Assembly (NCBI RefSeq): GCF_001748365.1
Contig: NZ_BDHH01000003.1
Coordinates: forward strand, 40,302-104,301
DNA length: 64,000 nucleotides
DNA from: Fusibacter sp. 3D3
GTDB lineage: Bacteria > Bacillota > Clostridia > Peptostreptococcales > Acidaminobacteraceae
Reading direction: 5' to 3'
Shown in pieces: positions 8,062 through 17,782 of this stretch. The translations under genes were made by a program, and so were the position numbers. Each line of letters opens with the position of its first letter. Position 1 is the first letter of the stretch. The notes below the pieces were generated by a model. It was not told the DNA's origin. It made no database searches and saw nothing but the letters and a program-made list of their open reading frames with translations.

Positions 8062-9103
8062 GTGCAGTCTCCTTTATGTCTAATTTTGAAACTCTGCTGA
8101 CGCGCTTTTGTGGCGGCACAGAAGGTGCTCTGCAATCCAAAAGCCAGCACGAAGCCCTATGACCATTATCCATAACGGTTTCTTCAGGTGCTATCTCCCT
8201 ACAAATGTTCATACAGTATTTGCACCTTGCAGCAAAACTACACCCTTTAGGCAAGCAAAATAAATCCGGTGGTGAGCCCTCTATTGAATTAAGAGTCCTA
8301 CTCGACTGAGCCCCTGTACTTGGCACACTGTCTAAAAGCCCCCAAGTATAAGGATGCTTTGGATCATAAAATACGTCTCTTGCAGTCCCTGTTTCTACGA
8401 TTTTGCCTGCATACATGACTGCAATTCGTTGTGCAGTCTTAGCCACAACACCGAGGTCATGCGTGATCAAAACCACAGAAGCCTTAAATTCACGTTTAAG
8501 CGTATTCATCAGTTCTAGAATTTGCGCCTGAACCGTCACATCAAGTGCCGTGGTTGGCTCATCTGCAAAGAGTATCTTAGGATTACAAACCAGTGCAATG
8601 GCAATCATGACCCTTTGTCTCATACCGCCTGAAAATTGATGCGGATAACTCATAAAATTCTTTTCTGGATTAGGCAAGCCTACTTTAATGAGCATCTCTA
8701 TGGCTTTTTGTTTCGCTGCTTCCTTGGAGATGTTTTCGTGACTTAAAATGCCCTCAGCGATTTGGTGTCCAATCCGCATGGTTGGATTTAAGCTTGTCAT
8801 TGGATCTTGAAAGATCATGGACATTTCTTTGCCGCGCATGCTGGAAATCTCTTTTTGCGTATAATGCGTAATATCTTCACCCATATACTCAATTTTACCT
8901 TGTTTAAGTTTCCCTGGTGGTGTAGGGGTTAATTTCATAATGGATTGTACCGTCACCGATTTACCACAACCAGACTCACCAACAATCGCCAGAGTTTCCC
9001 CTTGATCCACATAAAAAGAAACCCCATTAACCGCATGGACCTCTCCTGCATAAGTATAGAAGGAGAAATGCATATTTTTAACTTCTAAAATTCTCTTAGC
9101 CAT
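8051..9103 (-). CDS. oppD: Oligopeptide ABC transporter ATP-binding protein OppD
   Basis: 350 residues with Walker A GESGCGKSVTV, signature FSGGMRQRVMIAIAL, Walker B ILFADEPTTALD and the switch histidine LITHDLG. The C-terminal Cys cluster CSFAARCKYCMNIC is intact. It pairs with OppF as the nucleotide-binding heterodimer. RBS GGAGGCG lies upstream of the ATG, and the gene is 12 bases behind oppC. Confidence 0.92.
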   Translation of the reverse strand: MAKRILEVKNMHFSFYTYAGEVHAVNGVSFYVDQGETLAIVGESGCGKSVTVQSIMKLTPTPPGKLKQGKIEYMGEDITHYTQKEISSMRGKEMSMIFQDPMTSLNPTMRIGHQIAEGILSHENISKEAAKQKAIEMLIKVGLPNPEKNFMSYPHQFSGGMRQRVMIAIALVCNPKILFADEPTTALDVTVQAQILELMNTLKREFKASVVLITHDLGVVAKTAQRIAVMYAGKIVETGTARDVFYDPKHPYTWGLLDSVPSTGAQSSRTLNSIEGSPPDLFCLPKGCSFAARCKYCMNICREIAPEETVMDNGHRASCWLLDCRAPSVPPQKRVSRVSKLDIKETAHVG

Positions 9104-9115
9104 GTCTTTCGCCTC

Positions 9116-10045
9116 CTAACTTCTTAGTTTTGGGTCAAGTGCATCTCTAAGACCATCGCCAAACAGATTAAATGAGAGCATCGTCAATGAAATCAAAACT
9201 GACGGAATCATCAATTGAGATGGATAAACTCTAAATACTGCAATACCTGCATTTGATAATTGACCCCAACTTGGAATAGGAGGTGCCACACCAAGTCCGA
9301 TAAAACTTAAATAAGCTTCATAAAAGATTGCACTGGGAATCCCCATAGTCATACTCACTACAACAATCCCAAGTGTATTTGGAATCAAATGATTAAAAAT
9401 AAGTGAAGCAGAAGACGCTCCAAGTGCTTTTGAAGCCAATACATACTCCATCTCTTTAAGCTGTAAAATCATGCCTCTAACGGACCTCGCTGACCCCATC
9501 CATCCTGTAAGTGCAAAAGCAATGATAATGGAAACGGGCCCTGAACCGATAAACAACATAATCAAAATAATATAGATCATACTTGGCACACACATGGCCA
9601 CATCTATAGAGCGCATAATGAGCATATCCAATTTACCACCGAAATAGCCCGAAATACCGCCTATAACAATCCCGATTAAACTGGGGATAACCGAACCAAA
9701 AATCCCCACTGCTAATGAAACCCTTGCGCCCACCCAAACACGTACCCACATATCACGCCCTAAATTATCTGTTCCAAAGACATGCAATGCTGAAGGTGCT
9801 GCATTTGCATTTGCAAGATCTTGACTCTTATAAGTATATTCTGAAAAAACAGGTACAAATATAGAAAGAATCATAATGATCACAATGATAAATAAGCCTA
9901 GCATTGCCACCTTGTTTTTAAGTAGTCTACGCCAAACGTCCGTCCAAAATGTGACGCTGGTGCGCGTGATTAAATCACTGTCTAAATTTTGATCTTCAAT
10001 GAATTCGAATGCATTCGGTAGAAGAATATTTGTCGTCTTGTTCAT
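9116..10045 (-). CDS. oppC: Oligopeptide ABC transporter permease OppC
   Basis: 309 residues with a cytoplasmic N-terminal leader (LLKNKVAMLGLFIIVIIMIL being the first helix) and the inner-membrane binding-protein-dependent permease domain. The EAA loop reads EYVLASKALGASSASLIFNH. The C-terminus DGLRDALDPKLRS is typical of OppC/DppC. RBS AGGAGG precedes the ATG. It forms the translocation channel with OppB. Confidence 0.92.
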   Translation of the reverse strand: MNKTTNILLPNAFEFIEDQNLDSDLITRTSVTFWTDVWRRLLKNKVAMLGLFIIVIIMILSIFVPVFSEYTYKSQDLANANAAPSALHVFGTDNLGRDMWVRVWVGARVSLAVGIFGSVIPSLIGIVIGGISGYFGGKLDMLIMRSIDVAMCVPSMIYIILIMLFIGSGPVSIIIAFALTGWMGSARSVRGMILQLKEMEYVLASKALGASSASLIFNHLIPNTLGIVVVSMTMGIPSAIFYEAYLSFIGLGVAPPIPSWGQLSNAGIAVFRVYPSQLMIPSVLISLTMLSFNLFGDGLRDALDPKLRS

Positions 10046-10054
10046 ATCTTCCTC

Positions 10055-10975
10055 CTATTTTTCAATCCGAATTCTCGGATCAATTATGCCATATGCAATA
10101 TCTACAATAAAATTTGCCAGTACTAAAAAAGTACCATAAAACACCGTTAAGCCAAGTGTCATTGTATAGTCAAGACCGGTAATGGAGTTGACAAAATGTT
10201 GTCCTAAACCAGGAATTGCAAATATTTTTTCAATGACAAAAGTCCCCATGAGTACACTTGCAACCATAGGCCCTAACATCGTTACAATCGGTACCATTGC
10301 ATTTCTTATTTCATGTCTCAAGACAACTTTGTCTTCTGGTACACCTTTTGCTCTTGCTGTCTTAATATAGTCCTGATTAATGACTTCAAGCATAGAAGCA
10401 CGCATCACTCTGGTAAGTGTTGCCAAAAGTGAAAGAGAAAGCGCAACTGTGGGCAATACCATAAATTTTAACCCCTTCCACTGTGCAATTGGAAGCAGTT
10501 GAAGTTTAACTGCAAAAATATACTGTAAAAATGACCCCATAATAAAACTTGGAATCGAAACACCAATTACTGAAATGAAAACACATAAGTAATCCACGGC
10601 CTTTCCCCGTTTTCGAGCTGATATAATACCTAGAAAAAGCCCAATGGGCACAGCTACACCTAGGGAAATAAGCCCTAAGGTAGCTGAAATAGGAAAAGCA
10701 GAAGCAATCATGTTATTAACTGTTCGATTGGTGTATTTTAACGAATAACCCAAATCGCCATGCAACAGATTGCCCAGATAGGTCAAATACTGTTCAAATA
10801 AGGGTTTATCAAGACCATAATAAGCCATCATCCTAGCTTCAGTTTCTACTGAAAGTACCGTTTCTGTTTGAAATGGATTTCCGGGCAACGATCTCAGTAA
10901 AAAGAAGGATACCGTGGCCAGTACAAATATGGTTATCACGGAAATGATCAGTCTCTGTAAAATGTAATTCTTCAT
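10055..10975 (-). CDS. oppB: Oligopeptide ABC transporter permease OppB
   Basis: 306 residues with an N-terminal helix (LQRLIISVITIFVLATVSFF), the OppB signature PGNPF, about six membrane spans and the EAA loop QDYIKTARAKGVPEDKVVLR. It ends with the family-typical DIAYGIIDPRIRIEK. It lies 43 bases after the binding-protein gene and 9 bases before oppC, consistent with one operon. Confidence 0.92.
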   Translation of the reverse strand: MKNYILQRLIISVITIFVLATVSFFLLRSLPGNPFQTETVLSVETEARMMAYYGLDKPLFEQYLTYLGNLLHGDLGYSLKYTNRTVNNMIASAFPISATLGLISLGVAVPIGLFLGIISARKRGKAVDYLCVFISVIGVSIPSFIMGSFLQYIFAVKLQLLPIAQWKGLKFMVLPTVALSLSLLATLTRVMRASMLEVINQDYIKTARAKGVPEDKVVLRHEIRNAMVPIVTMLGPMVASVLMGTFVIEKIFAIPGLGQHFVNSITGLDYTMTLGLTVFYGTFLVLANFIVDIAYGIIDPRIRIEK

Positions 10976-11018
10976 ATAATTGCTTCCTTTCGCTTTTCCA
11001 ACTTTACGATAAAATTTA

Positions 11019-12716
11019 TTAATGCTCTAAAATAGAAGCGTAGATAAATTCAATTGAACCGGTTTGACGACCATAAGTTAAATCTTGAACATAATCTTTA
11101 CAAATATAAGCAGTTCCCGGTAACCAGAGTGGCGTCACTGGAGATTCATTCAAGAAGAGCTGCTCTGCCTTTTGTAATGTCTCTAATCGCTTATTAATAT
11201 CTGTCTCAATAAATTGTGCTTCAATTAAATCTGAATACGCTTGGTTATTCCATTTTGCATAATTATTCGCGCCATCAAAAGTATAATTTGAAAGAAGTGT
11301 ATCCGGACTCACGCCTGTTCCCATACCATTTAAGAAGATATCGAACTCACCTGATAACAAAGCACCTATCGCTTGAGGCACTGGCATGATATTGATTTCA
11401 ACATCAACCCCCAAGGTGTCGGCCCATCTCGCCTGTAAAGCTTCAGCATAAGCTTTATGTGAAGATGAATCTAAACAAACATAATTGATCGTTTGCAAAT
11501 CCGCCACACTGCTTAAGTTCATTTCTGCTAATGCATCGTTTAAATATGCCTTTGCTTTTTCCACATCTCCATTTGCTGGAATACCTGTTGATGCAGGGTA
11601 CTTTTCAGCGATAGACTCACCATTAAGCGTACTGGTAGGGTCAATCATACGATCTGTGACTTCAGTACCTGGTGCAGAAAGTGCAGTGACAATCGCCTGT
11701 CTGTCAATACTGTGGCTGAGTGCTAATCTCAAATTTTTATTTGAAAGGAGCGAACCCTCACTTGACATATAAACAAGATGTTGAAGCGTGCCACCAGATT
11801 TTGAGCCATAATCAGGATAATTCAAGGTTTGCGTCTTAGAGATACTGTAGAGTTCATCTACATCTCCTAAGTCGTACATGCCAACACGTGTATTTTCATC
11901 ACCCACAATAAGCTCTGTTACTTTAGTCAATTTAATTTTATCTGCATCCCAGTAATTTTCATTTTTTTCAAGTGTGATAGAAGCCCCTTGAACCCACTCT
12001 GATAAAATGAATGGTCCGCATCCGATAAAGGATTCAGCACCAGAACCATACCCTTCAGCGTATTTTCCCACATAATCCTTACGAAGTGGATAGAAGTTTA
12101 TCCCTTCAGCAATATGTTCGATAAAAAACGGATCTGCTTGAGTCAATGTCATTTCTAACGTTTTGTCATCTGTTGCTTTTATCCCTACAGACTCAGCATC
12201 TGCATTTTCACCTGAATAGTACGCAATCGCACCGGATACTCTATCAAAAATATCACATTGTGAAGAACCTGTTTCTGGATTTAAAAGGCGTTTAAACGCG
12301 TATTCAAAATCACCTGCTGTGACGGGTTCACCATCTGACCATTTTAAATCTCTTAGATGAAAAATAACCTTTGTACCATCTTCTGATACTTCATAAGACT
12401 CTGCTGATGCCATGGTCACTTCACCTTTATAGTATCTTACTAAAGGTTCATTGACCGCATACATAATAAGTGCTGACATTTCGTCATTCATTTTACTGAC
12501 ATCCAGTGTCATCATGTCATTCGCTGAAGCAAATGTAAATTCTTGCATCGCTGCAAGCGAACCTGCTGCATTTGAACCTTCACTTGTTGCTTCAGTATCC
12601 GTGTTTGTGCTTGTGTTACTTGTTACAGCTGGTTTTTCATCCGAACTCGATGTACACCCTGTGAACAAACTGATCATTAATACGATCATCATTGATAGTG
12701 ACAATATCTTCTTCAT
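11019..12716 (-). CDS. oppA: Peptide-binding lipoprotein OppA (SBP family 5)
   Basis: A 565-residue extracellular solute-binding protein. The signal peptide ends in the lipobox LFTGC (Cys about residue 21), followed by a Ser/Thr/Glu-rich tether. The family 5 signature region reads VIFHLRDLKWSDGEPVTAGD, then FEYAFKRLLNPETGS. It captures peptides outside the membrane and delivers them to OppBC. RBS AAGGGGG precedes the ATG. Ligand preference cannot be read from the sequence. Confidence 0.92.
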   Translation of the reverse strand: MKKILSLSMMIVLMISLFTGCTSSSDEKPAVTSNTSTNTDTEATSEGSNAAGSLAAMQEFTFASANDMMTLDVSKMNDEMSALIMYAVNEPLVRYYKGEVTMASAESYEVSEDGTKVIFHLRDLKWSDGEPVTAGDFEYAFKRLLNPETGSSQCDIFDRVSGAIAYYSGENADAESVGIKATDDKTLEMTLTQADPFFIEHIAEGINFYPLRKDYVGKYAEGYGSGAESFIGCGPFILSEWVQGASITLEKNENYWDADKIKLTKVTELIVGDENTRVGMYDLGDVDELYSISKTQTLNYPDYGSKSGGTLQHLVYMSSEGSLLSNKNLRLALSHSIDRQAIVTALSAPGTEVTDRMIDPTSTLNGESIAEKYPASTGIPANGDVEKAKAYLNDALAEMNLSSVADLQTINYVCLDSSSHKAYAEALQARWADTLGVDVEINIMPVPQAIGALLSGEFDIFLNGMGTGVSPDTLLSNYTFDGANNYAKWNNQAYSDLIEAQFIETDINKRLETLQKAEQLFLNESPVTPLWLPGTAYICKDYVQDLTYGRQTGSIEFIYASILEH

Positions 12717-12743
12717 AAAAATTCCCCCTTCTCACATTTAAAA

Positions 12744-14129
12744 TTATTTGCAACTTATATTTAACCTGTTTACTAAAACAGATGGTGCACCAATACAATA
12801 AGATTTTAATAGAAATGCTTCTATTTTCAAGTCATTTCCAACTGCCGTAATCTGATCGAATAGATCGATTAAATTACCATTTAGAGTGAGATCGCGAATC
12901 GCTTGAGTTGCCATACCCTCTTCAACAAGCCTCCCAGAACATGGAATTGAAAAATCTCCTGAGCTGATGTCTATGGAGTGAAATACATCGGATGAATTCG
13001 TAAGATAAACGCCTTTATTCATTGTGTTAAGCAACAGTTCTTTCGATTTCTCACTGGGTTCTATATAGATGATTTTAGGCGTCACAATAATATCTGTGGG
13101 AATAGATCCCGTTAAAAGAGCTACCCTGCCCGCATTCCCTGTAGGCGCCATGTCCATACTTTCAGCAGATTTTAAATTGTGTAAAAGTCCTATAAATCTA
13201 CCCTTGTCAATGAGTTTATGCGTTTGCGAGAGGGTTCCTTCACAGTCGAAAGTATACTTATAGCCCGCATCTGTATGTTCATTTGTATCAATAATTGAAA
13301 GTTCGGACGTACTAATGTCGGTTCCAAGCTTGCCACTAAGTGCAGAAGAACTTTCAAAATACTTTAAGCCACTGAACATTTGCCATGCTGTGGTCATGAT
13401 GTTTATAACGACTTGACTGTCTAAAAGGACTTGATGTTCACCAGAGGCTAGTTGCCCCTCGATACGTTGATCCAGTATCATTTGATGCGCTTTTTCTACG
13501 GCTGTGTTAAAATCCATCCACTCAAATGACGCTACATTCCCTTCGTACTTACCATCGTATTCTTTTCCCATATATGAACAAGTCAGATTCACAGCATAAT
13601 GCCAAACTTGATAGGCACTGCTTATATCTACACCCTTTGAGTTAAGCAATCTCGATCTAAAATTGTCAATACATATTGCCACTGAGTAATCCACAAGATT
13701 TGGCAATTTAGAAACAGTACCATCAAATCTCAATACACTTTCTTTAATCACATTAAGATCAATTTCGGGAAGATCTGATACTTTTGATTCGGCTTTGTTT
13801 GCCACATAAGCAGTTTGCTTATCATTTAATCTGTCTGCATCTGATTTTTCTATATAGAGGCCATTTTCATAAGCCCTTTTAATGACGCTCTCGCCATCTT
13901 CACTTAAATTTTCTGTATAGACATAGCCTGTCTTTTCACCAGTGGCTCTGACATACAATGCGGTGAGTCCAGATGAGTTCGTACTGGTAACAGCACCCCC
14001 TTTGGCGGTATAAGAAACCTGTTCATGATTTTCAGCATCGATTTCAGCTTCTTTAATCCAAGAGGGTAGGTTTAAAAGTGCTTTTTCATAAGATTTTAAT
14101 GGGATCATGTCTGAATCCATCCTTTCCAT
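12744..14129 (-). CDS. pmbA: TldE/PmbA-like subunit of the TldD-TldE protease
   Basis: A 461-residue member of the peptidase U62/PmbA family, with the central SGEHQVLLDSQVVINIMT region and the C-terminal DIIVTPKIIYIEPSEKS and GVYLTNSSDVFHS blocks. In characterised systems TldE lacks the metal site and acts as the obligate partner of TldD; no HExxxH is seen here, as expected. It lies 9 bases after tldD. I used the ATG at 14129; an ATG at 14108 behind AAAGGATGG is an alternative start. The TldD-TldE complex degrades unfolded or modified peptides such as microcin B17 leader (known for E. coli). Confidence 0.88.
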   Translation of the reverse strand: MERMDSDMIPLKSYEKALLNLPSWIKEAEIDAENHEQVSYTAKGGAVTSTNSSGLTALYVRATGEKTGYVYTENLSEDGESVIKRAYENGLYIEKSDADRLNDKQTAYVANKAESKVSDLPEIDLNVIKESVLRFDGTVSKLPNLVDYSVAICIDNFRSRLLNSKGVDISSAYQVWHYAVNLTCSYMGKEYDGKYEGNVASFEWMDFNTAVEKAHQMILDQRIEGQLASGEHQVLLDSQVVINIMTTAWQMFSGLKYFESSSALSGKLGTDISTSELSIIDTNEHTDAGYKYTFDCEGTLSQTHKLIDKGRFIGLLHNLKSAESMDMAPTGNAGRVALLTGSIPTDIIVTPKIIYIEPSEKSKELLLNTMNKGVYLTNSSDVFHSIDISSGDFSIPCSGRLVEEGMATQAIRDLTLNGNLIDLFDQITAVGNDLKIEAFLLKSYCIGAPSVLVNRLNISCK

Positions 14130-14138
14130 AAATCAATT

Positions 14139-15515
14139 TCAGCCAACACTCATACTGGATATTCTCATTCTAGGCTGGAAAGACGTCACTTGGCAAAGGC
14201 CTGATGTGGCGCCACAAAATCCGCCATTTTCTGTGACAAGCTTCTTGCCAACTCGGTCGATCTTCTTGATAACATCTATCCCTCTGCCATTGATACTGAG
14301 CCCTTTTACACGATCTCCAATCTTGCCATTTTTGATCAAATAACCTTCTGTTACAGCGATTGAAAAAGATCTGCCACTATTACCGCCTCCGAGACGCTTC
14401 ACGTATAATCCATCTGCCACAGAGTCAAAAATCTCATCATCGTCATCAGTGCCAGCCGCTAAATATGTGTTGGTCATCCTAGAAGTAGGCGCATACGCAT
14501 AGCCCTGTCTTCTGCCACTTGCAGTTGATGCCATGTTCAATCTTCTTGCACCCATTCGATCACATAGGTAACCTTTTAAGACACCTGATTCAATCAATAC
14601 GTTTTTCTGAGTTTTAAAGCCTTCATCATCTATTGCGGATGAACCATATAAGCCCTCTATTGAACCGTCATCAACAAGTGTTACTTTTTCTGAAGCCACT
14701 TGTTGACCCAGTTTATCACAAAAGTCACTTCTGTTTTCTGTGATTGCTGTGGCTTCAAGCATATGACCACAAGCTTCATGCCATAGCGTGCCACAAGATC
14801 CAGCTTCTAAAACCACAGGCACTTGACTTGAAGGCATCGGTACACCATCAAGTGCTTGAGACAAATCTATGACAAATTCTTTTGCGAAATCCATATAGGC
14901 ATCACTTTGTGTAAAGGTCTCAAATCCAAAGGGTTTTGTATAATCTCCCCATTCAGAAAGCATTTGGCCGTTTCGTTCAACAACCGCAGTGAATCTCAAT
15001 CGGCTTGTAATACGCCTATCCGATACGTAAAGGCCTTCACTGTTGACAATCGTCTTCCTTTGATCATAATCAAAATAGTCGACATTTAAACTTTTAAGTG
15101 CCCTGTCAGAATTGCGTGCGCTCATATCTGCTTTTTTGACAATCTCAATTTTATCTTTTACATGCACTTCACTAGGGAAGCAAAGCACTTGGTTTGGACT
15201 TTTATAATTTTTCATATGAAATACAAGATTTTTTATAGGATTTGCTTTTTTTTCATCTAACATAAAAGCAGCCCTTTTAGCTGTTTGCATAAGGCTATCA
15301 AACCGCGTATCACTGGTGTACACATACACACTCCTAATCCCGGATAACAAGTAAATGCCTGCACCAAGAACGCTGACATTTGTAATACCACTTACCTTTT
15401 TCTGAGCATATTTGACACTGAGCTCATCCTTTTCTTCAAAATATATTTCTGCAAAATCGCCACCTTTTGAGAGGGCGGCCTCGATTACAAGTTGTATTTC
15501 ACGTTTATCAATCAT
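14139..15515 (-). CDS. tldD: TldD-like metalloprotease
   Basis: A 459-residue TldD homologue with the zinc motif HEACGH (HExxxH) in SCGTLWHEACGHMLEATA and the C-terminal GGFCGATSGLCQVTSFQPRM block typical of TldD. The start is the ATG at 15515 behind AGGAGGTG; a longer upstream frame overlaps the aminotransferase gene and is rejected. The ribosome-binding site overlaps the end of the aminotransferase gene, so translation is coupled. With the adjacent pmbA it should form the hexameric protease. Its position in an Opp operon suggests it digests imported peptides and is not restricted to housekeeping. Confidence 0.92.
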   Translation of the reverse strand: MIDKREIQLVIEAALSKGGDFAEIYFEEKDELSVKYAQKKVSGITNVSVLGAGIYLLSGIRSVYVYTSDTRFDSLMQTAKRAAFMLDEKKANPIKNLVFHMKNYKSPNQVLCFPSEVHVKDKIEIVKKADMSARNSDRALKSLNVDYFDYDQRKTIVNSEGLYVSDRRITSRLRFTAVVERNGQMLSEWGDYTKPFGFETFTQSDAYMDFAKEFVIDLSQALDGVPMPSSQVPVVLEAGSCGTLWHEACGHMLEATAITENRSDFCDKLGQQVASEKVTLVDDGSIEGLYGSSAIDDEGFKTQKNVLIESGVLKGYLCDRMGARRLNMASTASGRRQGYAYAPTSRMTNTYLAAGTDDDDEIFDSVADGLYVKRLGGGNSGRSFSIAVTEGYLIKNGKIGDRVKGLSINGRGIDVIKKIDRVGKKLVTENGGFCGATSGLCQVTSFQPRMRISSMSVG

Positions 15516-15525
15516 TGTACACCTC

Positions 15526-16722
15526 CTAAACCACTTTTGAGGTAAAGCCTCTCTTTTCAGAAGCTTTAAGTAGCAAATCAAGCGATTTTCTCAAATCTTT
15601 TTTAGGCACTGCTATACTCATTCGCGAAAAGCCACAATACTTTTCGCCATAATCTTTACCTTGATCCAATTCTAAATAGGCTTCGTCTACTAGAAAGTGT
15701 CTCAAAGCTTCACCTTCAAGATTTAGCGCTCGCCAGTCTATCCAGATCACAAAGCTCCCTTCAAGCGGGCTGATCTTCACCTTTGGTAAAAACTCTGAAA
15801 AAAAGGTTGAAATCATTTCACCACAGGCTTTTACATGAGAGACCATAGCATTTTTCCAGTTTGCACCTGCTTCACTGTAAGCACCAAGTAATGCTGCATA
15901 GAGTACTGGATCGATGCTCCCAAAGTGATCTGCATCGCGCTGATTTATAAAGGCTTCTCTCAATTTTTCATTCTCAATAATCATATTGGCATGATTAACG
16001 CCTGTAAAATTAAAGGTTTTCCCCAGTGAAGTTGCCACAATCGCGTGTTTACGCGCACCTTCAACTTCAGAATACGGGATACATTTATGTGCATCAAATA
16101 CGATTTCTCCAAAAATTTCATCACTATAGACAATCACATCATACTTATTCGCCAATACTGCCAAATGCTCCAAATCAGCTTTACACCATACTTTCCCAGT
16201 TGGATTGTGCGGATTGCACAAAATGTAAAGTTTGTTTTTGGGGTCCGACATTTTCTCTTCTAAATCATCAAAATCTAAAAAGTATTTACCCTCTTTTTCG
16301 ATGAGCCAATTGTAATGTGTCTTTCGATTTAATCTTGTTGCCGCTTGTTCATATCTATAATAGATTGGTGGCGATACGATAATCCCTTCATTTTCACGTG
16401 TTAACATCCTTATAACTGTTGCAACGGAGAAAATAGTACCATGTGTTGGGACAATCCAGTCTTTTTCAATCTGAAAGTTACGTTGTGTCTCCATCCACCA
16501 ACAAACAGCCTCCCTGTAACGCGCGTCACACAAAGTAAACCCCATCAGCCCATTTTGAACACATGCTGTCATTGCCTCTATTACCGAAGGCGCTGTTTTA
16601 AACTCCATTTCGGCACCTGAATACCCTATGATATCCATATCTCGAATATGACGTGGACAAAGTGTCTCTTTTAAATTGCCAATACTACTCCGATCAACGC
16701 GCGTGTCAAAGTTATAATTCAA
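15526..16722 (-). CDS. patB: PatB/MalY-like PLP-dependent C-S lyase (aminotransferase class I fold)
   Basis: A 398-residue fold-type I enzyme. The N-terminus YNFDTRVDRSSIGNLKE matches PatB/MalY cystathionine beta-lyases. The PLP lysine is in SLGKTFNFTG, the cofactor Asp in VIVYSDEIFGE, and NPHNPTGKVW gives the Asn. The start is TTG at 16722 with AAGGA nine bases upstream; the family N-terminus supports it. Such enzymes split the C-S bond of cystathionine or Cys-S-conjugates, releasing a thiol, ammonia and pyruvate through 2-aminoacrylate. The ridA gene immediately upstream fits that intermediate. A plain aminotransferase is the alternative. Confidence 0.82.
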   Translation of the reverse strand: MNYNFDTRVDRSSIGNLKETLCPRHIRDMDIIGYSGAEMEFKTAPSVIEAMTACVQNGLMGFTLCDARYREAVCWWMETQRNFQIEKDWIVPTHGTIFSVATVIRMLTRENEGIIVSPPIYYRYEQAATRLNRKTHYNWLIEKEGKYFLDFDDLEEKMSDPKNKLYILCNPHNPTGKVWCKADLEHLAVLANKYDVIVYSDEIFGEIVFDAHKCIPYSEVEGARKHAIVATSLGKTFNFTGVNHANMIIENEKLREAFINQRDADHFGSIDPVLYAALLGAYSEAGANWKNAMVSHVKACGEMISTFFSEFLPKVKISPLEGSFVIWIDWRALNLEGEALRHFLVDEAYLELDQGKDYGEKYCGFSRMSIAVPKKDLRKSLDLLLKASEKRGFTSKVV

Positions 16723-16724
16723 AT

Positions 16725-17201
16725 TTACACGTCCTTCCCTATTTCAAAAATTGCCTCAATTTCTACAGATACATCCATGGGAAGTTGATTTGTTCCCACT
16801 GCCGTTCTCGCATGTCGCCCAATTTCTCCGAAAATATCGTATAACAATTGGCTTGCCGCATTAATGACAATATGTTGTTTATCAAATCCAATTTCGCTGT
16901 TTACAAAACCTTGTAACTTAATGACCTCTTTAACTCGATCTAAATCGCCTAAGTATTCTTTTACCGCGCCAAGCATATTAATAATGCACAGTCTTGCTGC
17001 ATCTTCGCCGTATGCAAGGCTCCGTTCGCTTCCAATTTTACCTGTAAATACTGGCGTACCGTCTTTCATAGGCACCTGTCCTGAGATGAACAGTAAATTG
17101 CCCGTCTGTTTAACAGGCACGTAAAGTGCACCAATAACCGCCTTTTGGGGTAATATAATTCCAAGTGTTTCTAATCTTTTCTCAACTAACACAGACATCA
17201 T
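16725..17201 (-). CDS. RidA-family enamine/imine deaminase
   Basis: 158 residues, the longer YjgF/RidA subtype. Visible: LLFISGQVPMKDGTPVFTGK, a middle helix ARLCIINMLGAVKEYLGDL and HARTAVGTNQLPMDVSVEIE, where the Arg (ARTAVG) is the family's substrate-binding arginine. RidA proteins hydrolyse 2-aminoacrylate-type enamines made by PLP enzymes. It is the first gene of the operon, only 2 bases ahead of the C-S lyase. The two tandem ATGs at the 5' end sit very close to GAGAGG, so a GTG nine bases further in is a possible start. Confidence 0.85.
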   Translation of the reverse strand: MMSVLVEKRLETLGIILPQKAVIGALYVPVKQTGNLLFISGQVPMKDGTPVFTGKIGSERSLAYGEDAARLCIINMLGAVKEYLGDLDRVKEVIKLQGFVNSEIGFDKQHIVINAASQLLYDIFGEIGRHARTAVGTNQLPMDVSVEIEAIFEIGKDV

Positions 17202-17221
17202 CCTCTCATTAACTTAATCCT

Positions 17222-17250
17222 ATAATAGGTCAAAGTTTACAATATGTCAA
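17222..17250 (-). promoter_or_regulatory. Near-consensus promoter of the ridA-patB-tldDE-opp operon
   Basis: On the minus strand TTGACA (17250-17245) and TATTAT (17227-17222) are 17 bases apart, 21 bases upstream of ridA. It would drive the whole 12-kb minus-strand operon, since the internal gene spacing is short throughout. Confidence 0.8.
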
Positions 17251-17454
17251 TATTTTATCAACATTTTTGTAATAAATACGACTGAACTTATGACAATATT
17301 AGTAAAAAGACGAATCCTAAAAGGGCAACCATAGGAAAGAAATCCGAAGCAGACCCAACCATGATGCTACCAAATGAAAAGTACCTTAAATTCTTTCCCG
17401 ATGAAGACGTCTCTGAAATGAGCCCTCGTATCAACAGGAGGAGCTATTTGAGAA

Positions 17455-17682
17455 TTGGCAGCTGTGCTATTTGCTTTAGGACATTTGCCAGCAACACTTA
17501 TCTTATTTGGAGAGCTAAGCTTTTTGATTGTGTTTAGATGTATGTTGCTCAATGGGGTGTTCGGATTGGTTTTTGGATGGCTCTATAGAAAGTTGGGCAT
17601 ACAATATGCTATGAGTGCACATGCAATGACACATGTGTGCTGTGATGCGCTTCTTTTTATTTTTATATATTTAAGCAAATAA
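17455..17682 (+). pseudogene. C-terminal fragment of a CPBP-family protease
   Basis: The frame reads VLFALGHLPATLILFG (CPBP motif 2, FxxxH), then LLNGVFGLVFGWLYRKLGIQ and HAMTHVCCDALL (motif 3). The EExxxR motif and the N-terminal helices are absent; upstream in this frame there is a stop just before 17455. The part from 17545 on is nearly identical to the fragment at 1115-1255. A different frame is open from 17286 to 17537 but resembles nothing I know. Confidence 0.65.
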
Positions 17683-17711
17683 AGGGTTAGGATGTTAAAA
17701 TCCAAAAGTTG

Positions 17712-17782
17712 AGCACCCCTCTACCGTATAATGTCGTTTACGGGAAGTAAGCGATCGATACAGCATAGGGTAGAGGGGTGCT
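17712..17782. repeat. Perfect 14-bp inverted repeat forming a large hairpin
   Basis: AGCACCCCTCTACC (17712-17725) and GGTAGAGGGGTGCT (17769-17782) are exact inverse complements around a 43-base loop. There is no T-tract directly after, so it is not a typical terminator. It adjoins a 35-base sequence also found at 58821-58854. Confidence 0.7.
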
